Part shown: positions 1-7,565 of the stretch, piece by piece
Numbering within the stretch: the stretch's first letter is position 1
How the letters are laid out: each line of letters starts with the position of its first letter
Source: an uncultured Bacteroidota bacterium
GTDB taxonomy: Bacteria; Bacteroidota; Bacteroidia; Flavobacteriales; Flavobacteriaceae
Length of the DNA stretch: 8,114 bases
Assembly (NCBI GenBank): GCA_903920835.1
Contig: CAIXNQ010000012.1
Coordinates: 1-8,114, forward strand
Direction: 5' to 3'
Notes under the pieces: model-generated
Seen by the model: only the letters and a program-made list of their open reading frames with translations
Databases searched by the model: none
Told to the model about the DNA's origin: nothing
Position numbers and translations under genes: made by a program

Positions 1-968
1 GGAATAATTGCATAACCAAAACCATTCCCTTTCCCTTCGTGTCTTGCTTTATGATTTACCAAGGTTTGAACATATTGAGTGGATAAAAAGTATTTTGTTG
101 CAGGAACATACTTTTCTTTTATGTCGGCAAATTTTACTTTATTGTTTATAGGTTGAGGATATTCAAATTCTTTTATGCCTGTTTCCTTACTAAAACCAAC
201 AATATAAATTCTTTCTCTATTTTGAGGAACACCAAATTCTTTAGCGTTAATTACTCGTGGCTCGGGAACGAAATAATCAAGATCGTTTCGCAAAACATTC
301 AAGATTGTTTCTAATGTTTTCCCTTTGTCGTGGCTTCTTAAACCTTTTACATTTTCAAGAAAGATTGCTTTGGGTTTATGCTTTTTTATAATTTCTGCAA
401 CATCAAAAAACAATGTTCCTCTAGTGTCTTCAAAGCCTCCTCTTTTGCCAGCTATAGAAAATGCTTGACAAGGAAAACCAGCACACAATACATCAAATTC
501 ATCTGGAATGTAATTTTTTACTTGTGGTTTAGTTATGTCACCAAATGGAATTTCTCCAAAATTTGCTCTGTATGTTTTTTGGGCTTCTTTGTCCCACTCG
601 CTTGTAAACACACACTTTCCGCCAAGGTTTTGCATAGCAAGCCTAAAACCACCAATTCCTGCAAAAAGATCAATAAATTTAAAAGTGTAATTATCGGGTG
701 TTGGAAATGGCACGTTTTCAACTTCAAAAAGTAGTTGTTGAAGTGCTTCTTCAGCAACCATTGAAATATTTTCGTCTTGTTCTTTGTATTGAACATATTC
801 TTTTATTATATTCATCGCATCGTCTTTATAATGCTTTGAAATCCCGTTGTGAATATTATGCAAATAGTGAGTCAATACAGCTTTCTTGTTTTCTTTGGGT
901 TCAACAAGTCTAATTTGAAAGCGTTTGCCATCAAACTCGTCAATGCTAATTTTCTCTAATGTCTTCAT
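1..968 (-). CDS. DNA (cytosine-5-)-methyltransferase, C-terminus cut by the window edge
   Basis: Methylates carbon 5 of cytosine in a specific DNA site using S-adenosylmethionine; acts on the chromosome, usually as the protective half of a type II restriction-modification system or as an orphan. Counting from the ATG at 968, 322 residues are visible. Motif I (SAM binding) is FIDLFAGIGGF at 98-108, an SEWD acidic segment lies at 123-126, motif IV is AGFPCQAFS with catalytic Cys167, motif VI is the ENV triad at 205-207, and motif VIII is QNRERIYIVGF at 249-259. The target-recognition domain and motifs IX-X should lie left of position 1. About 97 residues precede motif I, longer than in minimal enzymes such as M.HhaI, and I do not recognise that part. 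The ATG at 968 has no Shine-Dalgarno sequence, and the frame stays open upstream to a stop at 1077-1079, so the true start may be further upstream. Family certain; start uncertain; specificity unknown. Confidence 0.95.
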   Translation of the reverse strand, partial: MKTLEKISIDEFDGKRFQIRLVEPKENKKAVLTHYLHNIHNGISKHYKDDAMNIIKEYVQYKEQDENISMVAEEALQQLLFEVENVPFPTPDNYTFKFIDLFAGIGGFRLAMQNLGGKCVFTSEWDKEAQKTYRANFGEIPFGDITKPQVKNYIPDEFDVLCAGFPCQAFSIAGKRGGFEDTRGTLFFDVAEIIKKHKPKAIFLENVKGLRSHDKGKTLETILNVLRNDLDYFVPEPRVINAKEFGVPQNRERIYIVGFSKETGIKEFEYPQPINNKVKFADIKEKYVPATKYFLSTQYVQTLVNHKARHEGKGNGFGYAII

Positions 969-1108
969 TGATTTTTGTAAAAATTCATGTCGCAAGTTCG
1001 CAAATAAATTAATAATAATGTCTTTTTTGTATTCAGAATTTTCAACAGTGTTTAAAGTCGGGGGGAGTATTGCTCTTTATTGTCTTCAAATGATGGCAAA
1101 ATTTTCAA
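969..1108 (-). other. Possible N-terminal extension of the methyltransferase, interrupted by a frameshift at a C6 run
   Basis: The methyltransferase frame continues upstream of the ATG at 968 for 36 more codons with coding-like residues (for example NSEYKKDIIINLFANLRHEF) but no ATG or GTG, until TAA at 1077-1079. The only alternative start there is a TTG at 993-995. Upstream of a run of six Cs (minus strand, 1065-1060) another frame is open and also reads as protein: KILPSFEDNKEQYSP from a TTG at 1108. As given, that frame stops at 1052-1054. One additional C in the run would join the two as QYSPPTLNTVENSEYKK and give a protein about 47 residues longer at its N-terminus. The readings are a homopolymer sequencing error, a real inactivating or start-switching indel, or simple non-coding leader. 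The frames are seen directly; the gene extension is inference. Confidence 0.4.
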
Positions 1109-1184
1109 AGTTTGAGTTGTCGCAATAATTTTGAAATAACTTATAAAATTTCAAAAACAATCCATCACAAATACAATTGCTCAT
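1086..1184 (-). CDS. Possible 32-residue small ORF ahead of the methyltransferase
   Basis: This short frame starts with ATG at 1184, begins MSNCICDGLFLKF, ends NFENFAII and stops at TGA 1086-1088. An AAAGAG stretch lies just before the ATG, and the start is about 18 nt downstream of a candidate promoter box at 1202-1209, so it would be the first start codon on that transcript. It lies in the same frame as the methyltransferase but is separated from it by TGA at 1086-1088 and TAA at 1077-1079. It could be a leader peptide, a relic of a longer methyltransferase N-terminus (which would need two compensating indels), or chance. It resembles no family I know. Confidence 0.2.
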   Translation of the reverse strand: MSNCICDGLFLKFYKLFQNYCDNSNFENFAII

Positions 1185-1201
1185 TCTCTTTATCCACTCC
1201 C

Positions 1202-1209
1202 CAAATATA
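1202..1209 (-). promoter_or_regulatory. Candidate -7 promoter box (TATATTTG) for the methyltransferase
   Basis: The minus strand reads TATATTTG, an exact match to the TAnnTTTG -7 element of Bacteroidota sigma-A promoters. It sits about 12 nt beyond the pump operon terminator, where a new promoter would be expected. I could not find a well-spaced TTG -33 element; the nearest TTG triplets are 10 and 27 nt upstream. Transcription would begin near 1195, leaving a leader of roughly 230 nt if translation starts at 968 or about 90 nt if it starts at 1108. In AT-rich DNA the box alone is weak evidence. Confidence 0.35.
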
Positions 1210-1220
1210 TAAAATATTCC

Positions 1221-1255
1221 AATTAAAAAGCCGTTTCAAAAAACTGAAACGGCTT
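1221..1255 (-). terminator. Rho-independent terminator of the efflux operon
   Basis: An 11-bp perfect stem (AAGCCGTTTCA at 1228-1238 pairing with TGAAACGGCTT at 1245-1255) encloses a 6-nt loop. On the minus strand the stem runs directly into TTTTTAATT (1229-1221), the expected uridine tract. No comparable T tract follows on the plus strand, so it acts on leftward transcription. It lies about 55 nt after the stop codon of the RND pump gene and closes that operon. Confidence 0.9.
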
Positions 1256-1309
1256 CATTGCTTAACCAAAACACATAACTAATTTTCAAAAGTTATACTT
1301 TCTATGGTT

Positions 1310-4300
1310 TTACACCGTGTGTTTCGGTGTATAACCATCTTCGCTCAATTCGATATGATCATATTCTTCAATCATTAAATCGTCATAATTTGGTTTGTTT
1401 TTCTTTCCAAATCTTCTCACTAGTGAATCCATGATGGCATAAACCACCGGAACGATAATTAGCGTAAAGAACAACGAACTGATTAATCCACCAATGATGA
1501 CCCAAGCCAATCCGTTTTTCCATTCGGCACCAGCACCAGCGGCTAACGCAATAGGCAACATCCCGAAAACCATCGCAATGGTAGTCATCAAAATCGGACG
1601 AAGACGCGCGTGGTTGGCTTGAAGTAAAGCATTTCTAACCGTTTCGCCCGCTTTGATTCGTTGGTTAGTAAAATCGACAATCATAATCGCGTTTTTACAA
1701 ACAAGTCCAATCAGCATGATGATTCCAAGAATGGTAAAAATGTTTAAGGTATTGTTAGTTATTGCCAACGCCAGCAACTCACCTATGAACGAAAGCGGTA
1801 TTGAAAACAAGACCACAAACGGATGCACAAAGCTGTCGTAGAGCGAAACCATTACCAAATAAACCAAGATAATTGCTGCTAGCAATGCGAAACCTAAGGT
1901 TCCAAATCCTTCGCTTTGGTTTTCTTGATCGCCACCCCAAATGTAATTTACACCCGTTGGTTTCTTCATTTTTTGGAGAGTTTTTTCGAGTGTTGCAACC
2001 ACGGTTCCAACAGGCACTCCCACCGTTTGACCTTTTACAGTAACCGAGGCTGTTTTGTCTCTTCGCTCTAATTGGCTTGGTCCGGAACCTTCTTTAACAG
2101 TAGCAAATTGCGATAATTTTATTTGTTCGCCTTTGTCGTTTAAGAAAATCAAATTGCTCACATCTTCAATACTTTTTCTGTCGAAGCTGTTGTATTTAAT
2201 GTTGATGTCATATTCATATTCGCCCGCTCTAAATTTTCCGTCGGTGTTTCCAGAATAAGCCGTTTGCATGGTCAATCCAACGGTTTGAAGCGACAAGCCA
2301 AGTGCCGACATTTTATCTCTGTCAACCTGCACATTGATTTCGGGATTTCCGCTTTCAACAGATAGTTTTATTTCGGTAGTTCCCGGAATTTTTGCAAGTT
2401 CGGCTTCGGCTTCTTTGGCAAAACTCATTGCGGTTTCTAGACTCGTTCCTGTAACAATCAAAGCAATTGGAGCTTCTTCTGCAGTACCCAAAATACTTAC
2501 GGGTACGGTTTTTACTTTGGCACCCACTAAAATCTTTTCAAGTTTACGTTTAATTTTGGCAGCATAAACATACGAATCATCCGTTCGTTTGTCTTTTTCA
2601 ACCATTTTCACGTCTATCTCTGCTTTGTAGGCAGTGGCTTGTGTTGCTCCAAATCCTTCACTCGTTTGTCCGACCGTTGTGATGGTGCTTTTTACATATT
2701 CTTGGGTTTTCAAGAAAGCTTCTGCGCGTTGCGCCATTAAGTTACTTTGTTCTAGCGAGCCGTCTTTGGGCAATTCGATTTGAACTAAAAACTCCCCTCT
2801 ATCGGTTTTGGCAAAGAACTCTCCACCGATAAATCCGTTGCCAACCAATCCAACGGTTGATGCGAAATATAAAATCACGACAACTAGCATGGCTGTTTTT
2901 TTGTGATCTAGACACCAGTTTAATAGATTAGAAACATAATTAGTAAAGTTGGTAAGTTGTTTTTCAAAAGCAAGAATCACTTTTCCGAAAATGTTTTTCC
3001 CTTCAATATGTTCTAGTTTTCCGTATCTTGAAAACAACCACGGAACGATTGTAAAAGATGCTAACAATGATAATAATGTTGAGATAATTACCGTAACACA
3101 AAACTGCGTAATGATGTTTGAAACCAAACCTGTACTCAAAGCAATAGGTAAGAAAACCACTACAATAACCAAGGTAATTGATGTAACGGTTCCGCCAATT
3201 TCGGCAGTTCCTTCATAAGCAGCGCGGACTTTGTTTTTGCCCATTTCCATGTGGCGATAGATGTTTTCGAGCACCACAATCGCATCATCAACAAGGATTC
3301 CAACCACGAGTGAAAGTCCAAGCAAACTCATTAAGTTGAGCGTATAACCCATATAGAAAATTCCGATAAAAGTAGCAATTAACGATGCCGGAATAGAAAC
3401 CATTACAATCAGCGAGTTTCTAATGCTGTGTAAGAAAAACAACATTACTAATGCTACGAGAAGCACCGCAATTAATAAATCATGGATTACAGAATCGGCA
3501 GCTTCTAAAGTGAAAACCGTACTGTCGTTAGCAACATTTAGTTTTAAATCAATGTTTTTGTAGCTGTCTTCAAGTTTTTTTATGTTCTTCAAAACATCGG
3601 CACTAACAGCAACCGCATTGGCATCTGATTGTTTAATTACTTGAAGAATGATGGCACTTTTACTATCCACTCGCGAAACTTTCTCGGCTGTTTTTTGAGC
3701 ATCTTGAACGTCGGCTATATCGCCAAGTCGCACCTGAACACCGTTTTTTGAAGTCACAACCAGTTTGCGCAATTCATCAACCGATTTGTATTTTCCAGCC
3801 AAACGGATTAATATTTTTTTATCACGCGTTTGAATATTTCCAGTAGGAAAATCCAAATTAGAGGTCAAAATAATTTGTTGCACCTGAGGAACAGAAAGTC
3901 CGTAACCTTGCATTTTTACTGCATCAAGCCCCACTTGAATTTCACGTTCTTGACCTCCCACAATGTTTACTTGTGCCACACCATTGACACGAGAAAGTAC
4001 GGGCGCAATTTTCTTGTCAATTAAATCATAGAACTCAACTTCGTCCATTTTTCCATTAGAACCAATGGTCATAATAGGCAAATCGCTTAAAGAGAATTTG
4101 CTCAACGAAGGTGTTTTGGCATTATCGGGCAAGGTGCTAATAATGGCATTGATTTTTCGTTGTGCATCATTTAGTGCAATGTCAACTTTTGCTTTTGTGG
4201 TCAAAGTGATTGAAACCGTTGATAAACCTTCAAAAGATTTTGAGTCAATTTTTTTGATATTTTCTAAAGAAGCAATTGCGTCTTCAATTTTTTTGGTTAC

Positions 4301-4486
4301 CGTATTTTCAACTTCACTCGGAGATGCTCCTGGATAAATTGTAGCAATGGTAATTACATTTTGATCAAATTTTGGTATTAATTCGTACCCCAAATTGGAG
4401 TAACTAAAGAGCCCACCAAGAATTAGTATCGTGAAAAGCACAATGACTAACGACGGACGTTTTATAGATATTTCTGCTAATTTCAT
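1310..4486 (-). CDS. RND-family efflux pump, AcrB/HAE1-type permease subunit
   Basis: Inner-membrane trimeric proton-drug antiporter that takes substrates from the periplasm or outer leaflet and passes them to the TolC channel. The 1058 residues match the usual length of about 1,030-1,050. A first transmembrane helix lies near residues 12-32, followed by a large periplasmic loop, helices TM2-TM6 (about 336-490), TM7 (about 531-549), a second periplasmic loop, and TM8-TM12 (about 865-1020). The proton-relay residues are visible: the paired aspartates D400-D401 in GILVDDAIVVLEN of TM4, and K931 in GLVCKNAIMIVDF of TM10. This argues for the multidrug (HAE1) type over the heavy-metal type. The charged cytoplasmic tail (about 1025-1058) is rich in Asp and Glu. 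It is the last gene of the operon, 65 nt after the adaptor gene and upstream of a strong terminator. No frameshift or missing motif is seen. Substrate unknown. Confidence 0.97.
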   Translation of the reverse strand: MKLAEISIKRPSLVIVLFTILILGGLFSYSNLGYELIPKFDQNVITIATIYPGASPSEVENTVTKKIEDAIASLENIKKIDSKSFEGLSTVSITLTTKAKVDIALNDAQRKINAIISTLPDNAKTPSLSKFSLSDLPIMTIGSNGKMDEVEFYDLIDKKIAPVLSRVNGVAQVNIVGGQEREIQVGLDAVKMQGYGLSVPQVQQIILTSNLDFPTGNIQTRDKKILIRLAGKYKSVDELRKLVVTSKNGVQVRLGDIADVQDAQKTAEKVSRVDSKSAIILQVIKQSDANAVAVSADVLKNIKKLEDSYKNIDLKLNVANDSTVFTLEAADSVIHDLLIAVLLVALVMLFFLHSIRNSLIVMVSIPASLIATFIGIFYMGYTLNLMSLLGLSLVVGILVDDAIVVLENIYRHMEMGKNKVRAAYEGTAEIGGTVTSITLVIVVVFLPIALSTGLVSNIITQFCVTVIISTLLSLLASFTIVPWLFSRYGKLEHIEGKNIFGKVILAFEKQLTNFTNYVSNLLNWCLDHKKTAMLVVVILYFASTVGLVGNGFIGGEFFAKTDRGEFLVQIELPKDGSLEQSNLMAQRAEAFLKTQEYVKSTITTVGQTSEGFGATQATAYKAEIDVKMVEKDKRTDDSYVYAAKIKRKLEKILVGAKVKTVPVSILGTAEEAPIALIVTGTSLETAMSFAKEAEAELAKIPGTTEIKLSVESGNPEINVQVDRDKMSALGLSLQTVGLTMQTAYSGNTDGKFRAGEYEYDINIKYNSFDRKSIEDVSNLIFLNDKGEQIKLSQFATVKEGSGPSQLERRDKTASVTVKGQTVGVPVGTVVATLEKTLQKMKKPTGVNYIWGGDQENQSEGFGTLGFALLAAIILVYLVMVSLYDSFVHPFVVLFSIPLSFIGELLALAITNNTLNIFTILGIIMLIGLVCKNAIMIVDFTNQRIKAGETVRNALLQANHARLRPILMTTIAMVFGMLPIALAAGAGAEWKNGLAWVIIGGLISSLFFTLIIVPVVYAIMDSLVRRFGKKNKPNYDDLMIEEYDHIELSEDGYTPKHTV

Positions 4487-4551
4487 GTGTTATATTTTAT
4501 GCTTAAAGTAAATCACTGTAAGCGGTTTTTTTATGACTTTCGACTTTACGA
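4487..4551 (-). promoter_or_regulatory. Adaptor-pump gap with imperfect hairpin and GACTTT repeats
   Basis: This is the only sizeable gap inside the operon. An imperfect inverted repeat at 4501-4523 has 9-nt arms (GCTTAAAGT at 4501-4509 and ACTGTAAGC at 4515-4523) with 8 of 9 pairs and a 5-nt loop. It lies 15-37 nt before the pump ATG. Next to the adaptor stop, the plus strand holds short direct repeats starting at 4535, 4542 and 4550 (GACTTTC, GACTTTA, GACTAC). No T tract follows the hairpin in the direction of transcription, so it is not a typical terminator. It might tune pump translation or mRNA stability; that role is inference. Confidence 0.3.
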
Positions 4552-5619
4552 CTACTTAATAACCTCGATTTTACTTCCGTTATTCAGGTTGATTTGTCCA
4601 GTAACAATTACTTGGTCACCATTATTCAATCCTTTCAAGATTTCGACTTTATCGCCAATAATTCTTCCAGCAGTAACCGTTTTTAGTTCTGCAGTTCCTT
4701 TGTTGTTTACAAAAATTTGATTGCTGCTCACACTTCCAACAAAAGCATTTCTAGGCACCACCATTAAGTTTTGTTTCTGTTGGTTCGATGCAAATTGCGC
4801 TGTTCCATACATTCCCGCTTTCAAATCGTTATTTGAATTGTTTGCGATTTCAATTTCAACTGGGAAATTCAAACTACTATCGGCTTTTGCAGCGATGAAA
4901 GTGATTTTTCCGAAGAAAATATTATCAGGATAAACGCTTGACGTTACTTTGATATTATTACCCACTTTTAATCCTGCAACTTGATTTTCGTTGACTGTTA
5001 CTTTAAGTTTTAGTCTAGAAACATTCACAATTTCAAACATATTTGTAGGTGGCATTCCAGCTAAAATAGAACCAACTTCAATCATTTTTTTGTTAATCAC
5101 ACCGCTAATTGGCGATTTGATTTGAGTGTCGCCAACGTTGATGTTGGCTTGTTTATAATTTGTTTCTGCATTAATCATTGCCAGTCTTGATTGATCTAAT
5201 TGTTGCTTAGTTACACCGCCAGTTTTGAAAGCATTTTCAAAACGAGTATAGTCTGTTTTGGCATTTTGATAGGCAGCTTCTGCGGCTTGAGCGTTTACAT
5301 TAATCACATCGCCTCGAACAATGGCAATGACTTGACCTTCTCTAACTACATCACCTTCTTTTGCTAAAACACGAATTACTTTTCCTGATTTTTCTGCACA
5401 AAAAGTCAATTGCTGGATAGGTTCAAAAATTCCGTTGGCTGTAAAATCAAGCGCAATGTTTTCTGTGGCAACAGTGGCAACTTTTACAGAAACCGAAGCA
5501 TTTTTTTCTGCAACAACATCGATTTTAGCTTGGTTTTCTTTCTTGTTTTTCATTAAAGTGGCAACAATCAAAGCTAATGCTCCCAAAATGACTAAAATTG
5601 TAATAATATTCTTTTTCAT
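4552..5619 (-). CDS. RND efflux periplasmic adaptor subunit (HlyD/AcrA-type membrane fusion protein)
   Basis: Bridges the RND pump and the TolC channel across the periplasm. The 355 residues begin with a short basic stretch and one hydrophobic helix (about 5-23, IITILVILGALALIVATLM). There is no lipobox cysteine, so it is probably anchored by this uncleaved helix, not by lipid. The first lipoyl half is at about 75-101 (SGKVIRVLAKEGDVVREGQ), an alpha-helical hairpin follows at about 105-158, and the second lipoyl half is at about 165-186 (TQIKSPISGVINKKMIEVGS). Then come the beta-barrel domain (about 200-280) and the membrane-proximal domain (about 285-355, ending in DQVIVTGQINLNNGSKIEVIK-like residues). 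The short hairpin is typical of RND adaptors of this phylum. The gene starts 5 nt after the TolC-family stop codon, so the two are cotranscribed. Confidence 0.96.
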   Translation of the reverse strand: MKKNIITILVILGALALIVATLMKNKKENQAKIDVVAEKNASVSVKVATVATENIALDFTANGIFEPIQQLTFCAEKSGKVIRVLAKEGDVVREGQVIAIVRGDVINVNAQAAEAAYQNAKTDYTRFENAFKTGGVTKQQLDQSRLAMINAETNYKQANINVGDTQIKSPISGVINKKMIEVGSILAGMPPTNMFEIVNVSRLKLKVTVNENQVAGLKVGNNIKVTSSVYPDNIFFGKITFIAAKADSSLNFPVEIEIANNSNNDLKAGMYGTAQFASNQQKQNLMVVPRNAFVGSVSSNQIFVNNKGTAELKTVTAGRIIGDKVEILKGLNNGDQVIVTGQINLNNGSKIEVIK

Positions 5620-5624
5620 GTCTT

Positions 5625-6965
5625 TTATTTTTGTAATGATTTAAGTTCTCCTTTTGATTTTATTAATTGAATTTCTGCTAATTTGTAATCTAATACTGCT
5701 GAGGTATAATTGTTTTGAGCTTCTGTTAATGCGTTTTCAGCATCTAGCAAATCGGTCAATGAAGCCAAACCTTGGTAGTAATTATTTTTAGTATTGTCTA
5801 AAACTTCTTGAGCCAGTTTTTCATTTTCTTTTTGACTTTTTATAGTAACCAAGCTATTGTCAATTTGAAGTTTCGCATTTTCATAAGCCAAATCAAGTGC
5901 CAGTTTGGTGTCGTTGATATCTTCTTTTATAGAAAGCAAACTGTTTTCGGCTTGACGAACTTTAGCTCTTGTCCCAAAACCTGTAAAAATTGGCACTCTT
6001 AAATTCAAACCAATCGATGAAAAGTTTGACCAATATGCGCCATCAGAAGGCAAAGCACCAATCGGCATTATTTTTCCTTGTCCTATAAAATTATAGTTTC
6101 CGCTCAATGATAAAGTTGGATAATAACCGGCAACAACCGATTTTTTTTGATATTCGAGCAGTTGTTCGTTTTTCTTCAAAAGCAAATATTCAGTTCGTTT
6201 GTCGCTATTTGGTTTTTCTGAAAGTGTTTGAGGAGCAATATCAAAAGTGGTGTTTGGAATGATTATTTTAGTTTCAATTGGCATCCCCATATAAAACTTC
6301 AAAGCATTTTCTTGCAATAATTCTGCATTTGAAATCTGTTGATGAAGAGTATTTATATTGGATAGTTTTACTAAAATTCGGTCTAAATCAATCTTTTTTG
6401 CAAGTCCGTTTTCAAATTGAGATTTAACAATGTTTTTGATTTTTGTTGTAGTTTTTAAAGTGCTATCAATGACAACTAACTTTTGACGTTGAACATATAC
6501 CTGATAATAAGCATTTGCCACGCGCTCGATTACTTGCTCTTCGGTTAGTTGTTCGTTGATTTGATAAAATTCTTTGGTTGATCTTGCAGCTCTTAATCCC
6601 ACAAAAACAGATTGATCAAAAAGTGTTTGAGTTACAGAAAGTCCTGCGGTAGATGTCCAAGCTTGACCGAATTTTGCTTTAATAACTGAACCTGCTGGTC
6701 CTCCGAAAGTACTTGCATCTATGAAGTTTGCCTGAATGTCTGGATTATAAGTTAGATTTCCGTTGGCTGAGATTTGAGGTAACGCTCTTGAGCGAACTTC
6801 CTGAATTTGATAATCTGCGTTAGCAACTTTTAGTTTTGCTTTTTTGGCGTCGGCTTTGTTTTCTAAAGCATAGTTGATTGCCTCTTTTAAAGTTAATGGT
6901 TTTGCTACTTGAGCATGCAGAAAGCTTGAGCACAAAACAAAAAGCAGTGTTAATTTATTTTTCAT
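5625..6965 (-). CDS. TolC-family outer-membrane efflux channel
   Basis: Forms the trimeric outer-membrane barrel and periplasmic tunnel through which the pump expels substrates. The 446-residue product starts with a signal peptide (MKNKLTLLFVLCSSFLHAQ), probably cut near residue 18 or 19 by signal peptidase I. Two repeated outer-membrane-efflux modules follow, at about 25-245 and 255-440, each with long helices flanking beta-strand segments. Recognisable signatures are LTLKEAINYALENK near the mature N-terminus, LRVPIFTGFGTRAKVRQAE at 322-340, and the helical end YYQGLASLTDLLDAENAL at 397-414. Length and architecture match the family. It starts 3 nt after the tetR stop and ends 5 nt before the adaptor start, so it is embedded in the operon. 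Gene symbol left blank because this is a family-level call. Confidence 0.95.
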   Translation of the reverse strand: MKNKLTLLFVLCSSFLHAQVAKPLTLKEAINYALENKADAKKAKLKVANADYQIQEVRSRALPQISANGNLTYNPDIQANFIDASTFGGPAGSVIKAKFGQAWTSTAGLSVTQTLFDQSVFVGLRAARSTKEFYQINEQLTEEQVIERVANAYYQVYVQRQKLVVIDSTLKTTTKIKNIVKSQFENGLAKKIDLDRILVKLSNINTLHQQISNAELLQENALKFYMGMPIETKIIIPNTTFDIAPQTLSEKPNSDKRTEYLLLKKNEQLLEYQKKSVVAGYYPTLSLSGNYNFIGQGKIMPIGALPSDGAYWSNFSSIGLNLRVPIFTGFGTRAKVRQAENSLLSIKEDINDTKLALDLAYENAKLQIDNSLVTIKSQKENEKLAQEVLDNTKNNYYQGLASLTDLLDAENALTEAQNNYTSAVLDYKLAEIQLIKSKGELKSLQK

Positions 6966-6968
6966 GTA

Positions 6969-7565
6969 TTATATATTAAGATTTGACAATTGTTTTTCGA
7001 GTTCTATAATTCCTTTTGAAGTAGCGATTGCTCTGGTGTGATATTCCAAAGCATAGTTTTCTATTTTGACAGATTCTTTTTCGGATTGCGTACTTTCTTT
7101 GATTGAGAAAATTAAGGTATAGTAGAATTTTACACAAAAATCTTTTTCGATGTCTGGACGATAAAGTCCTTGTTCAATTCCCTTAACGATATTTTGCGTA
7201 AACATACTGGTGCAATCTTCAATTTCGTTAGCAATCATCTTTGAATAGATTTCGGGATAATGCTTTTTTAATTGATACACTGGAGAATCATTAATGCTCT
7301 GAAACATTTCTTTGAACATTTTTCGTATTTCAAAATTCTCTTCAATGGCATTGTGATTTTTTGCAACTATTTCATCAATAATATCATGAATTTTTTGATG
7401 AATCATTTCCGTTCCTTCTTCAATAAGAACTTCTTTATTGTGGAAATATTTATAAATAGTTTTTTTAGAAATACACATTTCACAGGCAATATCATCCATA
7501 GTCACATTTTTGAAACCGAGTTTCAAAAACATTTCTGTGGCTTTTTTGATGATTTTTTCTTTCAT
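6969..7565 (-). CDS. TetR/AcrR-family transcriptional regulator
   Basis: A dimeric DNA-binding repressor that usually releases its operator when a small ligand binds. The 198 residues have the standard layout: an N-terminal DNA-binding domain at about 1-47 with the helix-turn-helix at about 22-41 (TMDDIACEMCISKKTIYKYF), then an all-helical ligand and dimerisation domain with no recognisable subfamily. Within the helix-turn-helix, Cys28 and Cys31 form CEMC; Cys31 takes the turn position where many relatives have Gly. The ATG at 7565 gives the expected short lead-in to the first helix. The gene begins 11 nt after the SDR stop and ends 3 nt before the TolC-family start, so it very probably controls this operon, including itself. 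A 25-bp imperfect palindrome overlaps its start codon. Confidence 0.95.
   Translation of the reverse strand: MKEKIIKKATEMFLKLGFKNVTMDDIACEMCISKKTIYKYFHNKEVLIEEGTEMIHQKIHDIIDEIVAKNHNAIEENFEIRKMFKEMFQSINDSPVYQLKKHYPEIYSKMIANEIEDCTSMFTQNIVKGIEQGLYRPDIEKDFCVKFYYTLIFSIKESTQSEKESVKIENYALEYHTRAIATSKGIIELEKQLSNLNI

Larger units (their letters stand above)
969..1309. other. Intergenic region between RND pump and methyltransferase
   Basis: This 341-nt stretch holds the operon terminator (1221-1255), a candidate promoter box (1202-1209), the small ORF at 1086-1184 and the broken coding-like segment running into the methyltransferase. Between the pump stop codon and the terminator (1256-1309) I see only a weak inverted repeat, ATAACT at 1275-1280 with AGTTAT at 1291-1296. 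I see no tRNA, insertion-sequence end or riboswitch-like fold. Confidence 0.6.

Noticed and set aside
378..1128. Plus-strand open frames at 378-734, 698-913 and 925-1128
   Set aside because: They lie antisense to the methyltransferase, whose motifs are unmistakable, or to its upstream segment; their products show no family features.
1275..1296. Second hairpin downstream of the pump gene
   Set aside because: The stem is only 6 bp with a 10-nt loop and no T tract; the strong terminator follows shortly after.
1653..4337. Several plus-strand open frames of 60-90 codons inside the pump gene region
   Set aside because: All are antisense to an intact RND pump gene that keeps every expected helix and motif.
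6900..6965. Lipoprotein signal in the TolC-family protein (Cys12)
   Set aside because: The residues before the cysteine (FVL) do not fit a lipobox, and a standard signal peptidase I site lies a few residues later.
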